Assembly (NCBI GenBank): GCA_017562135.1
Contig: QEYB01000158.1
Span: 670,520-734,519 of the forward strand
DNA from: Dipylidium caninum
Lineage: Eukaryota > Platyhelminthes > Cestoda > Cyclophyllidea > Dipylidiidae
DNA: 64,000 nucleotides
Direction: 5' to 3'
Below, one piece after another: positions 22,858-35,225 of this stretch. Below the pieces are notes generated by a model that was given only the letters and a program-made list of their open reading frames with translations, was not told the DNA's origin and did no database searches. The translations under genes were made by a program, and so were the position numbers. How positions within the stretch are numbered: the stretch's first letter is position 1; the number at the start of each line of letters is the position of its first letter.

Positions 22858-25293
22858 TTTGCCGAGCCACCTCATCGCCTTCACCCGGCCACGTTGTAAA
22901 CTTTATTTCGATTACTCGCTTATCCTGTGTGTACATGTCCGTCTATCTGCTTGGCTGTCTTTAATCACTCACTGCCACCGGCACCGTCTGCGTGTGTTGT
23001 CGGATGTGGCTGGTAGTTCAATCGGCTTCTGCGGACACCTTCGAGAGGAAGTAGTTGGGAGACTAGCATACGGAGGAGTCCACTAGGCTGTTTGATGAAG
23101 GACAGAAACACGTCGCCACGTGGCAAAAGCCAGGAAAAAGTCGTTCTCTCGTTCTATCCTGTCTCCGGCTTCCTCTCCGGTCACTGCTCTGCCATCGAGT
23201 GAGGGGGAGAAATGGCTTTTCAGCTCAAGGGTCGTCTAGCGCCGAAACATGCTCTGTGGCCGAGAGTGGAGTCCCTGTTGAGTGTTGAAATATTAACATT
23301 CCGTCAGCGTAGGCTGGTGGGAGCCCATAGGACGACCTTAGAGATGCCTTTGCCTCCACCGGATCCGGCTGTGGTCTGTTGGACTATCGCCTTCCCTTTC
23401 GTGGAGGGTGTCGTCCAATCGGTTGAGGCCAAACGCAGCCACGAATCTGGAGTGAATGCATTTTTAAAAGATCACTTCAGATCTATGACACCCGAAGAGT
23501 TTTGTGAAACCTCGAATTCTCGCTCCCAATTTGTAGCCACTCAAGTCTGTTTTTCCAAAGATGTTCGGACCTTGCTAATAGTTGGATATCGCCTAACTTT
23601 CATGAGGGACCATTCACTGAGGGTGGCAGGCGAGTGGCCGTCATTTTGGTGATTGAATTGTGCAAGGCAAACCTTTCGACATCACACTTATTTACTTGGC
23701 CGTACGAGCACTAAGTCCTCCTGACACCAAGGCGCTATTGACGAAAAAACCTACTGTTATGCGAAGCTACGATGCCTACTACCGGGTTCCAAGAGGCTAA
23801 CAAGACCAAGAAGCTGAGTTGTGGGTAGTATAAACATAAGAGGTATCATTCGTACCAAGCCGCATTAAAACAATCAGGTGTTTTCTTTTGAAACTACTCA
23901 AAGAGAGCATATTTTATAACTTCTAGGGACTGAAATTTGAGGTCGTTTTTCCCATCTGCATATATATAAACTCATGAACGCAATCAGGTGAGGTAATGGT
24001 AAAGATAATTCACAATAAATAATTTGGCACAAAATCGAAAAGGGTGGGCCACCACCTTGAATTTTGCTGGTGAAAATGAAGCTGAAATTGTTTTTGTCAT
24101 TTGTCACAAATATGCCAAATACTAGCGGCAGTAACTGTCGCCAAGCGCAGGGACAAAACTCGTATGAAATTTTAAGCTCATGTAATCTGAGACTCGTCAT
24201 TAAATTTGACAGTCCCTAATTCTCTGCAACAATGGCGGTTACTGATTAGACTGAAAATATGAAGAAGAATCTAAATGACATTGTGATGATATCTAAACAA
24301 CGTAAATTCCAAATATTGTACTTACTTAAAACAAAACATCTTCAACAAAGTAATAAAAATTTTATTTTTGGTTATTATTTCAAATTATTTTGTAAAAATT
24401 ACTTTTGACTTTTTCGCAGCCGTATAAATAACGCATAATGTGAAAATTATGCCGCACACGGGATTGTAATGAGCATTATCCTCAAATCGACCCTCCAGAT
24501 CGGCCCGATTTTTCTTCAAGCTATTGTAAGCCGGTGACTTTTATCCTTTATCCACTTTTTGCACACGGTATAAACTAGGGTATCTTCTGTAAATAGATAT
24601 CGTCGTTATTGTCGTCTCCCAGGCCTTTCAAATGTTATTTCGTATTTTCGAGGAGATTCCCTTTCTGCCTAGCAACCATATTCTTATTTTCCTTTCTATT
24701 AAGTATAGCTGAAGTAAATGCACATCGTTTAAGTTGTTGTCCGTTTTATCTAATCTCGATACTTGCCATTATTTAAATTTTGCTTTTGATTCCTTTATTT
24801 TGTCTGGATTTTCTACTTCTGCTCTTTCGGGAGGGTTTTTCCTGTATTGCCATGCACCTGTATGCCGTAGGATTTTTCTGCCAAACAGAGTCGCGTGTGA
24901 TTCCTCTTGCTTTTCGTTGGTATTAATGTATGCCTCCCCGTAATTTTTTCCCTTCTATTTGAGATCAGCTGGTGGACAAAATTTTATACACCAGCTTCCG
25001 TTCTAGACCATTTTACTGAGTTTACCTTATACCTTACTGTCCTTAAAATCTTTGCGCCTTTGATACTGTATTTTGCTAACGGTCGATCCCTCTTGTCAAC
25101 ACGATTCTAACTCAGAGAGAAAATTTTTGCCAATGTGAGTGTTACTGAATTGCCTCCATTTTTTATTTGTTTTTTTTTGAACAACTCTTGAGTCATATTT
25201 TGTGAGCAAATCTTCAAATCACCAATTCGTTCATTTTTTTAAATTTCGCCTTGTTGCCACTTTCTGCTCTTTCACTTATTTGTTTTCATCTAG
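22858..25293. other. intergenic region with one unsupported frame
   Basis: The sequence turns from GC-rich to AT-rich at about 23.7 kb. It contains one 146-codon ATG-to-stop frame (listed separately) and otherwise T-rich DNA. No AATAAA close to the CM1 gene stop is evident. A 5' exon of the consortin-like gene may lie here unrecognised. Confidence 0.4.
23212..23652 (+). CDS. hypothetical 146-aa open frame
   Basis: A single uninterrupted frame from ATG to TGA, 354 bases after the CM1 gene stop and on the same strand. The translation has mixed, protein-like composition without low complexity, signal peptide or membrane segment, and I recognise no family. It could be 3' untranslated sequence of the upstream gene, a small intronless gene, or chance. 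No promoter motif or poly(A) signal strengthens it. Confidence 0.2.
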   Translation: MAFQLKGRLAPKHALWPRVESLLSVEILTFRQRRLVGAHRTTLEMPLPPPDPAVVCWTIAFPFVEGVVQSVEAKRSHESGVNAFLKDHFRSMTPEEFCETSNSRSQFVATQVCFSKDVRTLLIVGYRLTFMRDHSLRVAGEWPSFW

Positions 25294-26223
25294 ACTGCGT
25301 GGGCCTCCGGTGACCTAGCCAACACACAGATTCTCTGTCTTCAGTGCCTTGAGGGCTTGCGCTACAATCCTTCCTTCCCACATTTGGCTGCATGTCTGTA
25401 CTTTGTGAGTATTTCATCCCTTTCCCGTCCCACTTTTTTTTGGTTCTCTAGTAAATGTTAATTGTGAGGCAACATTGGCGAAAATTCATCACAAAGTGTG
25501 CCTCAACTCTTTTATTCACTAAACAGGTGTTTATTTGAGTTTGCTACGGTCTATTTATAGCGTTGTGCCCATTACTTTTTTGTCGTTAATAGCTGGCAAG
25601 GTATATGTTCTTTCCCTAGCCCTGCGCTGTCCCCTCCAGTTGTTTTATTGTTTTGCACTTATGGATTTAATGTTTCTAACGGCTAACATCCCTCGCACTG
25701 CCTGAATAAATGTCGTCTCTCCTCTTCTCTAGCTTCAGGTTGTTTACGACCACTTTGACGTAGTATTTCATTTCCCTTTTACAGTTTAGGCAGTCCAAAA
25801 CAAATTATCTCATCCGGTTAACACTAAGGCATGCAATCAAGGTTAGACGCAGGAAATAAAACTTACATTCTCATGCCGTCATACAAACTGTAATACCGAG
25901 TGTTTTGAGTTACTCACTAGATTTTTTATTGTGTCCCTGAAACCTTCCAAAGAAACTCTGTTACCTCTCCCCTACTTCATACACCTTGCGGTGATTTTAC
26001 TTGCTACATCATTACTAGTTTATTGAAGGCGATCGACAATGTGAAGCTTATTTTAATTTGACAAGTGTATCACACTGTATTTTAGATCTTTTGTTCCCGT
26101 AAACCTAATGAGTTTGCAATTTTGAAATTTCGTCTAAATGCTTTTCTCTTTACGGAAGGTGGAGCAATAGAAGAGCCCTGCCTCATTAATTCCTCCCTGG
26201 CCCATGGATTGCCATTGTTCTCG
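25294..26223 (+). CDS. candidate N-terminal exons of the consortin-like gene
   Basis: Four short exons in AT-rich DNA chain in phase. 25294-25404 (ASGDLANTQILCLQCLEG, then HLAACLYF, GTGAGT donor). 25785-25841 (FRQSKTNYLIRLTLRHAIK, TTTTACAG acceptor). 26019-26064 (FIEGDRQCEAYFNLT, phase 1 out). 26159-26223 (GGAIEEPCLINSSL, GTAATT donor). The joined product is amphipathic and helical, like a TPR. They end in phase 0 whereas the next secure exon needs phase 1, so at least one exon is missing; 27399-27460 (phase 2 in, 1 out) is a possible member. They might instead belong to a separate small gene. Confidence 0.4.
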
Positions 26224-29200
26224 GTAATTTCACTTTACTGAAAAGGGATTAGCCGACTGGAGAACAACCTGTGGATGGTCATTTTAACGACCTAGTTCTA
26301 CGAGATGTCCCACAATGCTACAAACGGTCCTCTTTTAATTTTCCCGAACGTCTTTATGCCATTTGGTCTAATTATTTATGCTAAGCAGTGTCAAATCTAC
26401 TTGCCATACTCCAATGTAAAGCGTGTACACTTGATTTGTTTCTCCTTACCGTCATTAATGTCAGTGTTACGATTTGATTACTACGAGATCTTCATTCTAC
26501 AAATCCTCTTGATGCAAAGGTTTTTTCAGAAGAGTCGTCAATTTTAACTCCCTTTCTTGGTAGTGACGATCATAATTGTTGCTGTGATTGCCTTGGTGCT
26601 TCTGCTTGTATCGTGCGAAGCCTCGTTTTGTCCAGTAGAAAGGCTGTTGCTCCTATCAACGGCTTTAAGCTAATTTCTCGATCTGCCGCTCCAACTGAAA
26701 GGTGTGCCACTTTAAATACAGATTGAATTGTGCCTAAGACACACATGCATGTGAATGTTCACCATTTTTTGCGCTAAACAGGTCGTGAGATTTCGGTGCC
26801 TTTAGTCTTTTCAAGCCTCTCAGGTTACATTGAGCCTTTTTTTCGAAGTGAAGACCTGGACGGTGCCGTTTTTATTTTAACGTCTCAACTCCCAGTGTCC
26901 CGATGTTGGAAACGCGGCAACTATAATAGCATATTCCTGTATAACCAGGTCACACATCCACCGTCCCTGTCCTGCCTCTGTGACCCTCCCATTCATCCGT
27001 TCTAAGCTTCGTTACAAAAATGTGTTCCTGTGGAAACTGTGGTTACGGTGGGTCATGTTTGTCATTGCGTTTGGTATAAGTTGAGCTACTCACGTTGATA
27101 TGAGACAATGCCGAGCTCTGTGAGTGTTAGGCATGTCTATTTGCGGTGCTTGCATACGAGTAGTAGTGAAAATACCCACAGAGGCGTCATTATCAAGTCC
27201 CTCTTTTTGACAAGACTTCAGATCGAAAGGCGGATTAGGAGGCCTCCATGAACGCCGCCAGTCTGATCGTAAAAACTGATGACAGCAGCTCGGCCGAACT
27301 CGCTTCCACTTTTACTAAATCGGCCTCTTTATAGTCCGCTAAATTCACGTGTCAAAGATGGGGTGAAAGATGTGCTGGGGAACAATAACCTCCGACAGTA
27401 AAGGTAGGAGGATGATCTTCCACTCGGAGTTCGGAATGCCCCACTTTTGTCTAATGAGGAGTAAGGTTGGACTAACATTCTTATCCTTTTTCCCGGCTCC
27501 CCTTCGTCCAGGGCCTATTCTCCTCAGTAAGGCGAGAGTCGGGCCCTGTCTTTCCACCTTCCACAGTTAATGGCTGTAAGCAAAGCCCTACGCTCCACTA
27601 ATTTAAAGTTTTTTTTTTTTCTCTTTTCCCTTATACCTCGTGCTCTTGATGCTGTCGTTGTCTTTTTCTAAATCTTCACCGACGTTTTCTTTTTTTTTAA
27701 CTTTGTAGTTGGCCTTCTGCGTCAGAGAAGACAACAAGGCAGAATGTAACCTTTCCACCATCTGCTCTGTTGCATTTCTTGTCACGTAATTGTAATCAAA
27801 AAGTAGCGAGTTAAAAGCACCTTGAGACATTTGTTGCATTTACTCACCCTACTTTCTTTTTTTCCTTGCAATAATTTAACTACACACCGTTTCGAATTTC
27901 GACTTGTTCATCTGCCTATTAATGGATAGGCTTTAAAGTGGCCATACCACCGTCTCATCTCCTCGGCATTTGTGTAACTCTTTCGTCGATGCCCCCCAAT
28001 TCCTCCTCAGTCGAACATCCATGGCGATAGACTAGGTCCCTTCAACACCGTAGTGTCTTCACCACTTAGGCATGACGCTCCGACGAGTCCCGATCGCCTC
28101 TCCCACCCGCTATAGGCCTCACTTTAGTCCTCGCGCTTTTAAGGCATTTTACTTCCTTTTTTGTGTGTGGGTGTGTGTACTCCCCGGTAATTGCTTTTCC
28201 TCCTCCTCCTTCAACTCATGTTACCTCCAGACGCCGACGATGTGATTGACTGCCTGCAGAACAAATGCGATACCAAGGCCCTCCAACTCAATTTGCCCTG
28301 GTCCATGTTGGAGTCGTTCAATGGGACCTCGAAGAGTAAGCTTATTTGGATGTTAGTCTTGTGTCTCTCGCCCGCCCCTCCCCCTTGCACTACATCCCTC
28401 GGGGATTCAGTTTACATTTCTGCTCCCAACCATTAACTCACTCATGCATTCATTTCCTTTCCTACCGTCGGCCGTCCACTTCACGCATTCCCCTTCAACC
28501 CCCGTCTCCTCCTGTTTTCGGCCACTCAGCAGCTTGACTTTCGCGCGTTTATTTCATCCGTCCATCATCTCAGTCTATCCGCGACCTCGGGGGACGGGAC
28601 TCCTCACTCTCCTGACTTAACGCAGTGCCTGTTGGGCAATTTGGGATTTTGCAATTGCCACACCAAAAGGCCATGAACTAGGGTTTGGGCGCTACTAACT
28701 GGCTGTTCTTTAGACATCTCCAAAGGCTTTTTCCACCCTTTCGCCTCCCTCACTTGAGTCGGTTACGCAGTAGGTGGGAGACAATCGTCTCCCTTTGCTG
28801 TCCCCACCGCTAATTCAGTTAACATAATGAGTGTCCACTCCTCCTCAATGACGATTTCGAGCTTGTGTTTACACCTCCTCCCGCCCAAACCAACTGGCAA
28901 TTGCTTGTGGCCTACCACAAATTGTCTCGACAGACGAAAAAAGGGAAATGCAACTAGTCGCCATTGACAGGGATGCATCCTTTGGGAGAAATGGGCGCGT
29001 GCCATGCTCCTTCCTCCCTAAGAGCATCTCTCCCTACCGTACGACCCAGTGCTGCAGTCTTACTTTATTCCCGCCGTTCGGAGTCACTCTAAATTGGACG
29101 CTTTAACCGATGGAATTCATATGAAACCCTTAACCTTCCACCATTTTATGCTTCGTGATCATCTGGTGGGCCTTTTTGTCGTCCTTCTCGTACAACAACT

Positions 29201-32200
29201 GACCGCCCCTACTTTGCCCCCCTCCCCCCGCTCCAAGTCCTTTTTGACCAGAAAAATTTCCATCCAGAAGCGCACCGAGTAGTTGGCTGCTCGTCCGGAT
29301 AAATAAATTGGCCGAAATGGGATGAGGTGGATCGTTGCGTGCCCTCTCGAGTCGCAGTGGACCGCGTTTGCACAGGAGGTGTCACTTTGTGCGTGTAGGC
29401 GGGGCTCACACGACTGGGCCGAGGTAAACAGAAAAAACGAAGAAGATTGCGTTTTTCAATATCCACTTTGACACTTGTCAAGTCCCGCCTGCGTAACTCT
29501 CTATAGCCGAGACGCGGCGTGTTCTTGTTTCCACTTTTGGTGACCTCTTCACTCACCTTTGTGCCTCTTTCTCCGGCTGCAGTCTGCCGGGGATGGAGAG
29601 GACGAATGCGTGATTTCTTACTCGTCTGCTGAACGCAGAATGATGCGCCACCACCGCAATTTCACCTTTTATATATACCAAATAAGATCGCCGCTTGCTA
29701 AATTGACTCCGCGTGCTCCGTTGCTCCTCACGGCATCCACGAGTCCCCACTCTGAAGACACGAAGGCCACAGCCGCCAATTGAGGTGGACGCCAATGCTC
29801 CTCTTCTGGAAACCCCCCAAATTCAATCATGCGTGGGTGTAATTTTCTCCCTCTTTTTTTATGCTAAAGTCGCACGGATTCCTGCCTCGGTTGTCGTGAA
29901 CACCGTCAGTGCGGAGGACAGTTTATCTTTAATCTGCCGGCGGACGGTGAAGCCATGTTTCGAACAATCGTTCCAACTACGCAAATCTTTAGTCCCCACA
30001 ATGCGAGTGTCAGAATCCTCCTTTCCTCGCAAACTCCTTTTCACCCCAAAGACTATCACACCGTCTTAGCCTTTTCTCCTATGGCCGGGCTCCTAGTCGG
30101 CTATTTCAACTTCCTTCTTTCCCTCTTTCATGGCCTCCTCATCTAGCAGCCGGGGCTGGCTTCTCGCAATCAGAGGCCGTCAGCCCAGTCGTGGAGCCCT
30201 CCCTCTCTCTCTCTCTCTTCCCTCCTGTCCGCCTTTTTTCCGTAACCACGTAATTTGGTTCATTATTAATGGAGTTCAGCCTTCCTTGGCATAACAATGC
30301 CAATCGCAATCAAATCCTTTGCGCAATTCAATGTGTAATTTTTTTGTTAAATCCTGTCTCCATACTCCTGACGCCATTGTTAACATTTTCACCTACTTGG
30401 CGCCCTGGTAGAGCGTCAAATGATTCTTTTCTTCTCTTTTTTTTCTCATGAACCCCGTCGCGTCTTCGCCCCTTCATCTCCTTTCCGGGGCGGCGACAAT
30501 CATCCGTGATGCCATTTAGTAATCTCCTTCGCCCCTGCCACACCTTTATGCCGATGTTATCTTTCACGATTCCTATTCAAGGCTTCACACCCATTGCTTA
30601 ACGACCACGGCTCTTTCTGTCCTCCCCGTCATCTGTCTTCTTCACAGCCCCCAGTTCAGTTCTAATCCCGCCTGTAACAGTCCCGCGATCCAACTGACTT
30701 GAGTCTTCTGTCATGTGAGGCGGAGTAAGACTCTCCACTCCTTTTTGTCAGTTTTCCACGCAGATTCCACCGACTCCGGTACCGTGCGAGCAACGCCGCA
30801 CCCGCTGTGGCCCACACACACAGCAGTGACGAGTTGTTACAAATCCTCGTCTCGTGCCATCTTAATTGCACTTATTCCCACCTCCTCCTCCTTTATTCGC
30901 AAACGGAGACGTGGAGACGCGCGATTGCGCGGTTCCATTCGAGGCGATCGTCCCGCCCGCGATCCTTCCTACCAGCCGAGTGTCTTGGCCCCCCACGTTG
31001 AAGTCTAATCGGTCTTCACTTTCCACCGTCTTCGGTTATAGCGCCGCCTTGGAGATTCTCTCCCCAAAAGCTTCGCTCGAAAGGGGTGCTTGGGCGGTCC
31101 TTGTGGGTCACATCGTTGAAGCGCAATTCCATCACTCGCCCGCCTCCTTGCTCCTCGATGGTTTTGTCACAAACTAAGCAGCATCGGCTCGACGGCAACA
31201 CACCCACAGGCGGTGGGGCGTCGTATTAACGAACTGAATGACTACTTCATCTGCTAGTCAAGCCAACTTCTCTGCCACAACTTTTTTCACTCGATATGCC
31301 CGAGGGGAGGATAGCGCTGGTGATGTTACACCTCCAGGCGGAAAGGGTGGAGAGAGAGAGAGAGAGATGGTTGTGTAGAATTTTGCCGTGTACCAGTGGT
31401 CCTTTCGCCCGTCCCCTTGCCTTGAGGAAGCAAGGACCGGCAGCCTCGGTTCAGGCAAAGTCCGGAGGCCATGTGGCACAAGGATGAAGAAGGTGGGAGA
31501 GAATGCGTCCACTTTATCGGCTAGATCAAAAAAAGAAGCTCTGATTATCTTCAAGCACCTCTCTTTCCACCGGTGGGACGCAGATTCGCTCTCCTCTATT
31601 ATACTTCCGCATAGCGATTTAAGGGAGGCACAAATTCCCTCTCCCTGACACAATTTTGTGAAGAAGGCGACTAATCCGCTATCAGAATGTATTTCGGTAA
31701 TCATTCCTTTGAAAAGTCCTTTGTCGCCTCCTCCCCTCCCCCCTGTGGTAAAGTCTTTCTTGTTCCCCCTCCGCCCCAGCAACTGTCCCCTCGTAAGCGT
31801 TAAATTTTATGTTTTTCCCGTCCAAGGCCACCATAAACGTCTCTTGCAACAACTGTGAAGGTAGTGGCTTGTAAGGCACTATAAAAACTGACTGAATCTA
31901 CTTTATTTTCCTCTCCCTTCCCCTTATTTGCACCTCAGGTTTCTTTGAACTGGCCAGTCAAAGCGACCAACTGCCGAAGTGGGAGGACGACGTCGACGGT
32001 GATGTGAACGGGGACGGCGAGGTGAACGGAGACGAGGACTACTTCGTCGCCTCACCAGCCTGGTACCACCACTCCTCCAACCACCTGACTTCCGGAAATT
32101 ACGAATCTCTTGCCCTCTTCTGTCTGGAAATGGGACTGTGAGTTTTGTCCCCTTCTCCCGTTCGCAAATATCCCCCTCCCCCACGCCAACGCCCCCTGTG

Positions 32201-35175
32201 TGAGTGTGTCCGCTGGGGGCTGGCAGAAAGGAGCGCTGTCTGGGACGCCATGTGTTGTTCCTGACGCAGATCGCCATCTACGCAATTTTATAGCCTCCGA
32301 GCCACCCTAGTTGACGTGCTCCCCAAATTTTAGGTTAAATGCAGCCTTTCACGCAGAATTTTCCAAGTCATGGGAGGAAGAATTGCGATGGAGGCAACGC
32401 CTTGCTGACGCCATCAGAGCTCTCAGAGCCACATTCCACTTAAGGACTTTTGTTTCCCCCCTCCGCAGCCGTGAACTCGGTGTGGCCTTTGCGATTCGCG
32501 CACATCAAGAGTCGAAACGCCGTGAATCACCCGATCTATGTGACATTGACTGTGATGCCTTCCCCTCGTCTCCTCCTCGCCTCCCCAGCCTCAGCCTCCC
32601 CTTGCTGCGCCATCTCAACTTCCTCCTGAGTCTGCAACCCGACGAGGAATGTGAGTTGGTGCTCCCCTCCTCCTTTCTTCTAGCCTTTGCGCCACTTTCG
32701 CGAGGCATTGTAACACCCGCCGGTCCTTAAGTTCCCCCATCTCTAAAAAAAAGAGAGAGAATTTTGTTGAGCGTAGTCACCATTCCAGGGCCAGTTATTT
32801 AAAGCCGATGGTGTAGTTTCAGTAGGCCTTAGATGCCTCGAGGCTCCCCATTTTCGTGTCCAACCACCGAGTCGCAGGTCTTCCCCTCCCGAATATCATC
32901 CTCGAGGCTCCAACAGGCCTCAGATTACTTTTACCGCGGTCTACTTAGTGCTGACATCGCAAAACGCCGTCTGGTCAGCTCCAAGAAGGAAGATTAGGAG
33001 GTGACATTTCCGCTTCTTCTTCCTCTTCCACTCAGGCGCATTCTCGCACAGCCTGGAGGTGACCTTCGCCCCGACGGCGGAGAGCTCCCCTCTGCACGAG
33101 CAGCCCTCGGAGCATCAGTTTGAGGAGGCCGCGGTGCGACGCCGCGCGCGTGGATCCATTCTCAAGAGTCCTTCCGCCTTGTTCAACCACACCTGTGATA
33201 AATTCGACCAGATCGCTCATCCAGAAGGCGCCGGTAATTGCGTTGAAGGTTGCGCTTGTCCACTTTTTGTCGCCTTTTTTGCTCAGGTCTGTCTGTCTGG
33301 CGGATCGTAGAAATCCCCATTTCACTTTAACTTCTGCTACCAAGTCGTCCGTGGACACGCTTTTGTGGATTCTACCTCGCCGTCCTTACGAATTCGACTT
33401 TTGGGGTTACTCGCGCCTCGGTTTGCTGTCTTTTTTTCTTCTTTTTGTCGGCAATTAGCCTGGCTTCCGTCGATGGTCTCGTACTTCGTGGCCTACTGCC
33501 TCCCATTTCGTGGGAATCTGTTCACTTTCACAGACGGTGGTGATAGGAGTTGTGGGCCTTCCCACCTGTCTTATTCGTCCCCTTCCGAGTCTCTTGCAGC
33601 CTGAGTCTCCTTCTCCCTCCATGCTTTCCCCAATCCCCTCAACCTAGCGCCTCGGTAGCAGCCCTTGTCCAAGTAAACCCATCGGTAGCTCATTTTCCAT
33701 CCATGTGCTCGCAGCTCTTCTAACCACACGTCCTCTTGCGTTTCGCTCTAACTCTGTAGGCGTCTTCACATGCCCGCCCCCATTTCTCCATTCATCAATC
33801 CGTCTACTGCGAGCTTTTTTGTTCGCAACAAGGGCATCATACAAAGACTCTACCTGAGGAGGTTTTAGGCAGAACAAAAGTCGACGAGCGGGGCTGCCAC
33901 TATTCCAATTACGATTCTGTGTTAAGTTTATTTGTAATTGGGTCCTCACCAGCCTCGCTTCCTCCTCATGACGGTGGAAGTGGCGGATTTTGGCGTTCAG
34001 GTCGGCGTGATCTGACGTTTGCCCGACACAATGCCGCCGCCCTACTCTCCCCCCCCCTCCTGTGAGTCACGTGTTGGCGTTTATTCATTCGATCTCCCCT
34101 TTTTGCCTCCGATCCCCTTCCCACTTCAGTGGTTCATTTACCACCACCCCCCCCCGCTGTCCCGACTGCCTTTGACCTCTGCGCCCCCGTCGGCGTCTTG
34201 GTCTCCCTCTAGTATCTCCTCGACCAACGCTGACCGGACAGCCTCATTTTCATTCCCCGGAGTGGACGACTCGCGAGCTTCCCTCTCACCCCTCCCGCCT
34301 CCTACCCATTAACGGTCGTCATGGTTGAGGCGAAGGAGCCACTGGCCCCACCCCCTCCCGCCTTTCCGGCGATTTCGTCCCGTGCCGTCCCATGCCGTCC
34401 CATCCCGTGGAGGCACTAGACGTCCGCCGTCAATCAGTCTCCTCGTCTCCGCAGCCACCTTGCCGACTCGTCTGTGTGTCTTCGGCCGCGTTCCCATTTT
34501 ACTCAACGAATATTCAGTAGCGAAGTTGACAAGACTTATCTTTTAATGACCCCCACTTTTGCGCCTTTGTGGAAAGTGTCACGTGTCAGTTGGTCCTCTC
34601 ACTTCTCCCCCGCGGGTGGATTGTGATGAGAGCGTCTATTGCACTTAGGTGACCACGATACCCCGCGGATAGAGAAACGCGTCCGTTTCTCCCTCTCTGC
34701 CTCGCACCCCCCGCCCGACGTGGAGGCCGAGTTCGGGGGGCGGAGCAACAGCCAGCGGATCCAGGACATGGCGCGTCGTCGCGTCTACCTCAACTCAGCC
34801 CCCGACGCCGAGGGGAGTGACAGCACTGACGACTCCGGTGGTGGAGCCTTCGACCGCTTGGTGGACGTCTTCTGGCCCGGTGGCGAGCAGGCTCGCAGTT
34901 CACATCGACTTAGATGTCGGGGACGGCGACGCTGTCACTGCCACCACTTTGGCAGGTGTCTGATCGACGTCACCGCCTTTCTGACCTGTCTCCTCGCCCT
35001 CCTCATTTTCTCCCTCCTCTTCCTCTCCCTCGTAGTCTGTATTCCTTTGGCCTGGTTCACAATCTCCCCTGCTGAACCCCTCACAGACGCTGTCAGCAGC
35101 GGTGGCAGTGCTCTTGTCGGCACCTGCGTCCGACTCTTGAACGCGTTCGGCCTGCACGCCCTCCTGGCTATGTGA
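25294..35175 (+). CDS. CNST: consortin-like PP1-binding membrane protein (5' end incomplete)
   Basis: Secure exons: 28231-28335, 31939-32137, 32334-32650, 33036-33233 and 34649-35175 (stop TGA). All phases join. Probable 5' exons: 25294-25404, 25785-25841, 26019-26064 and 26159-26223, also phase-consistent, with an unresolved gap to 28231. Consortin is a trans-Golgi/transport protein that binds connexins and PP1. Here a helical block (SGNYESLALFCLEMGL, then KSWEEELRWRQRL) matches its TPR-like region. SILK at 33155-33166 and KRVRF at 34675-34689 are the two classical PP1 docking motifs, 31 residues apart. A hydrophobic segment of about 30 residues (34966-35055) follows near the C-terminus, as in consortin, with a short tail of about 39 residues. 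An Asp/Gly-rich acidic insert lies in the 31939 exon. GATAAA at 35220 may be the poly(A) signal. The order SILK - RVxF - membrane segment is the strongest evidence; overall identity outside it is low. Confidence 0.6.
28336..31938 (+). other. 3.6-kb intron of the consortin-like gene
   Basis: Bounded by a GTAAGC donor and a CACCTCAG acceptor with matching phase 1. It contains a CT tract (30201-30219), an AG tract (31351-31368) and assorted chance frames on both strands. No nested gene could be supported. Confidence 0.5.
33234..34648 (+). other. 1.4-kb intron of the consortin-like gene
   Basis: Separates the SILK exon from the RVxF/membrane exon (GTAATT donor, CACTTAG acceptor, phase 1). It is C-rich, with a Pro/Ser-rich chance frame at 34019-34312. 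Confidence 0.5.
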
Positions 35176-35219
35176 TGCTCTCTTCTCGGTGCTTCGACCC
35201 CGTGCTGTTGCCCTTTGCG

Positions 35220-35225
35220 GATAAA
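35220..35225 (+). terminator. possible polyadenylation signal (GATAAA) of the consortin-like gene
   Basis: A GATAAA variant hexamer 45 bases after the stop codon, with T-rich sequence downstream. No canonical AATAAA is nearer. Confidence 0.3.
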
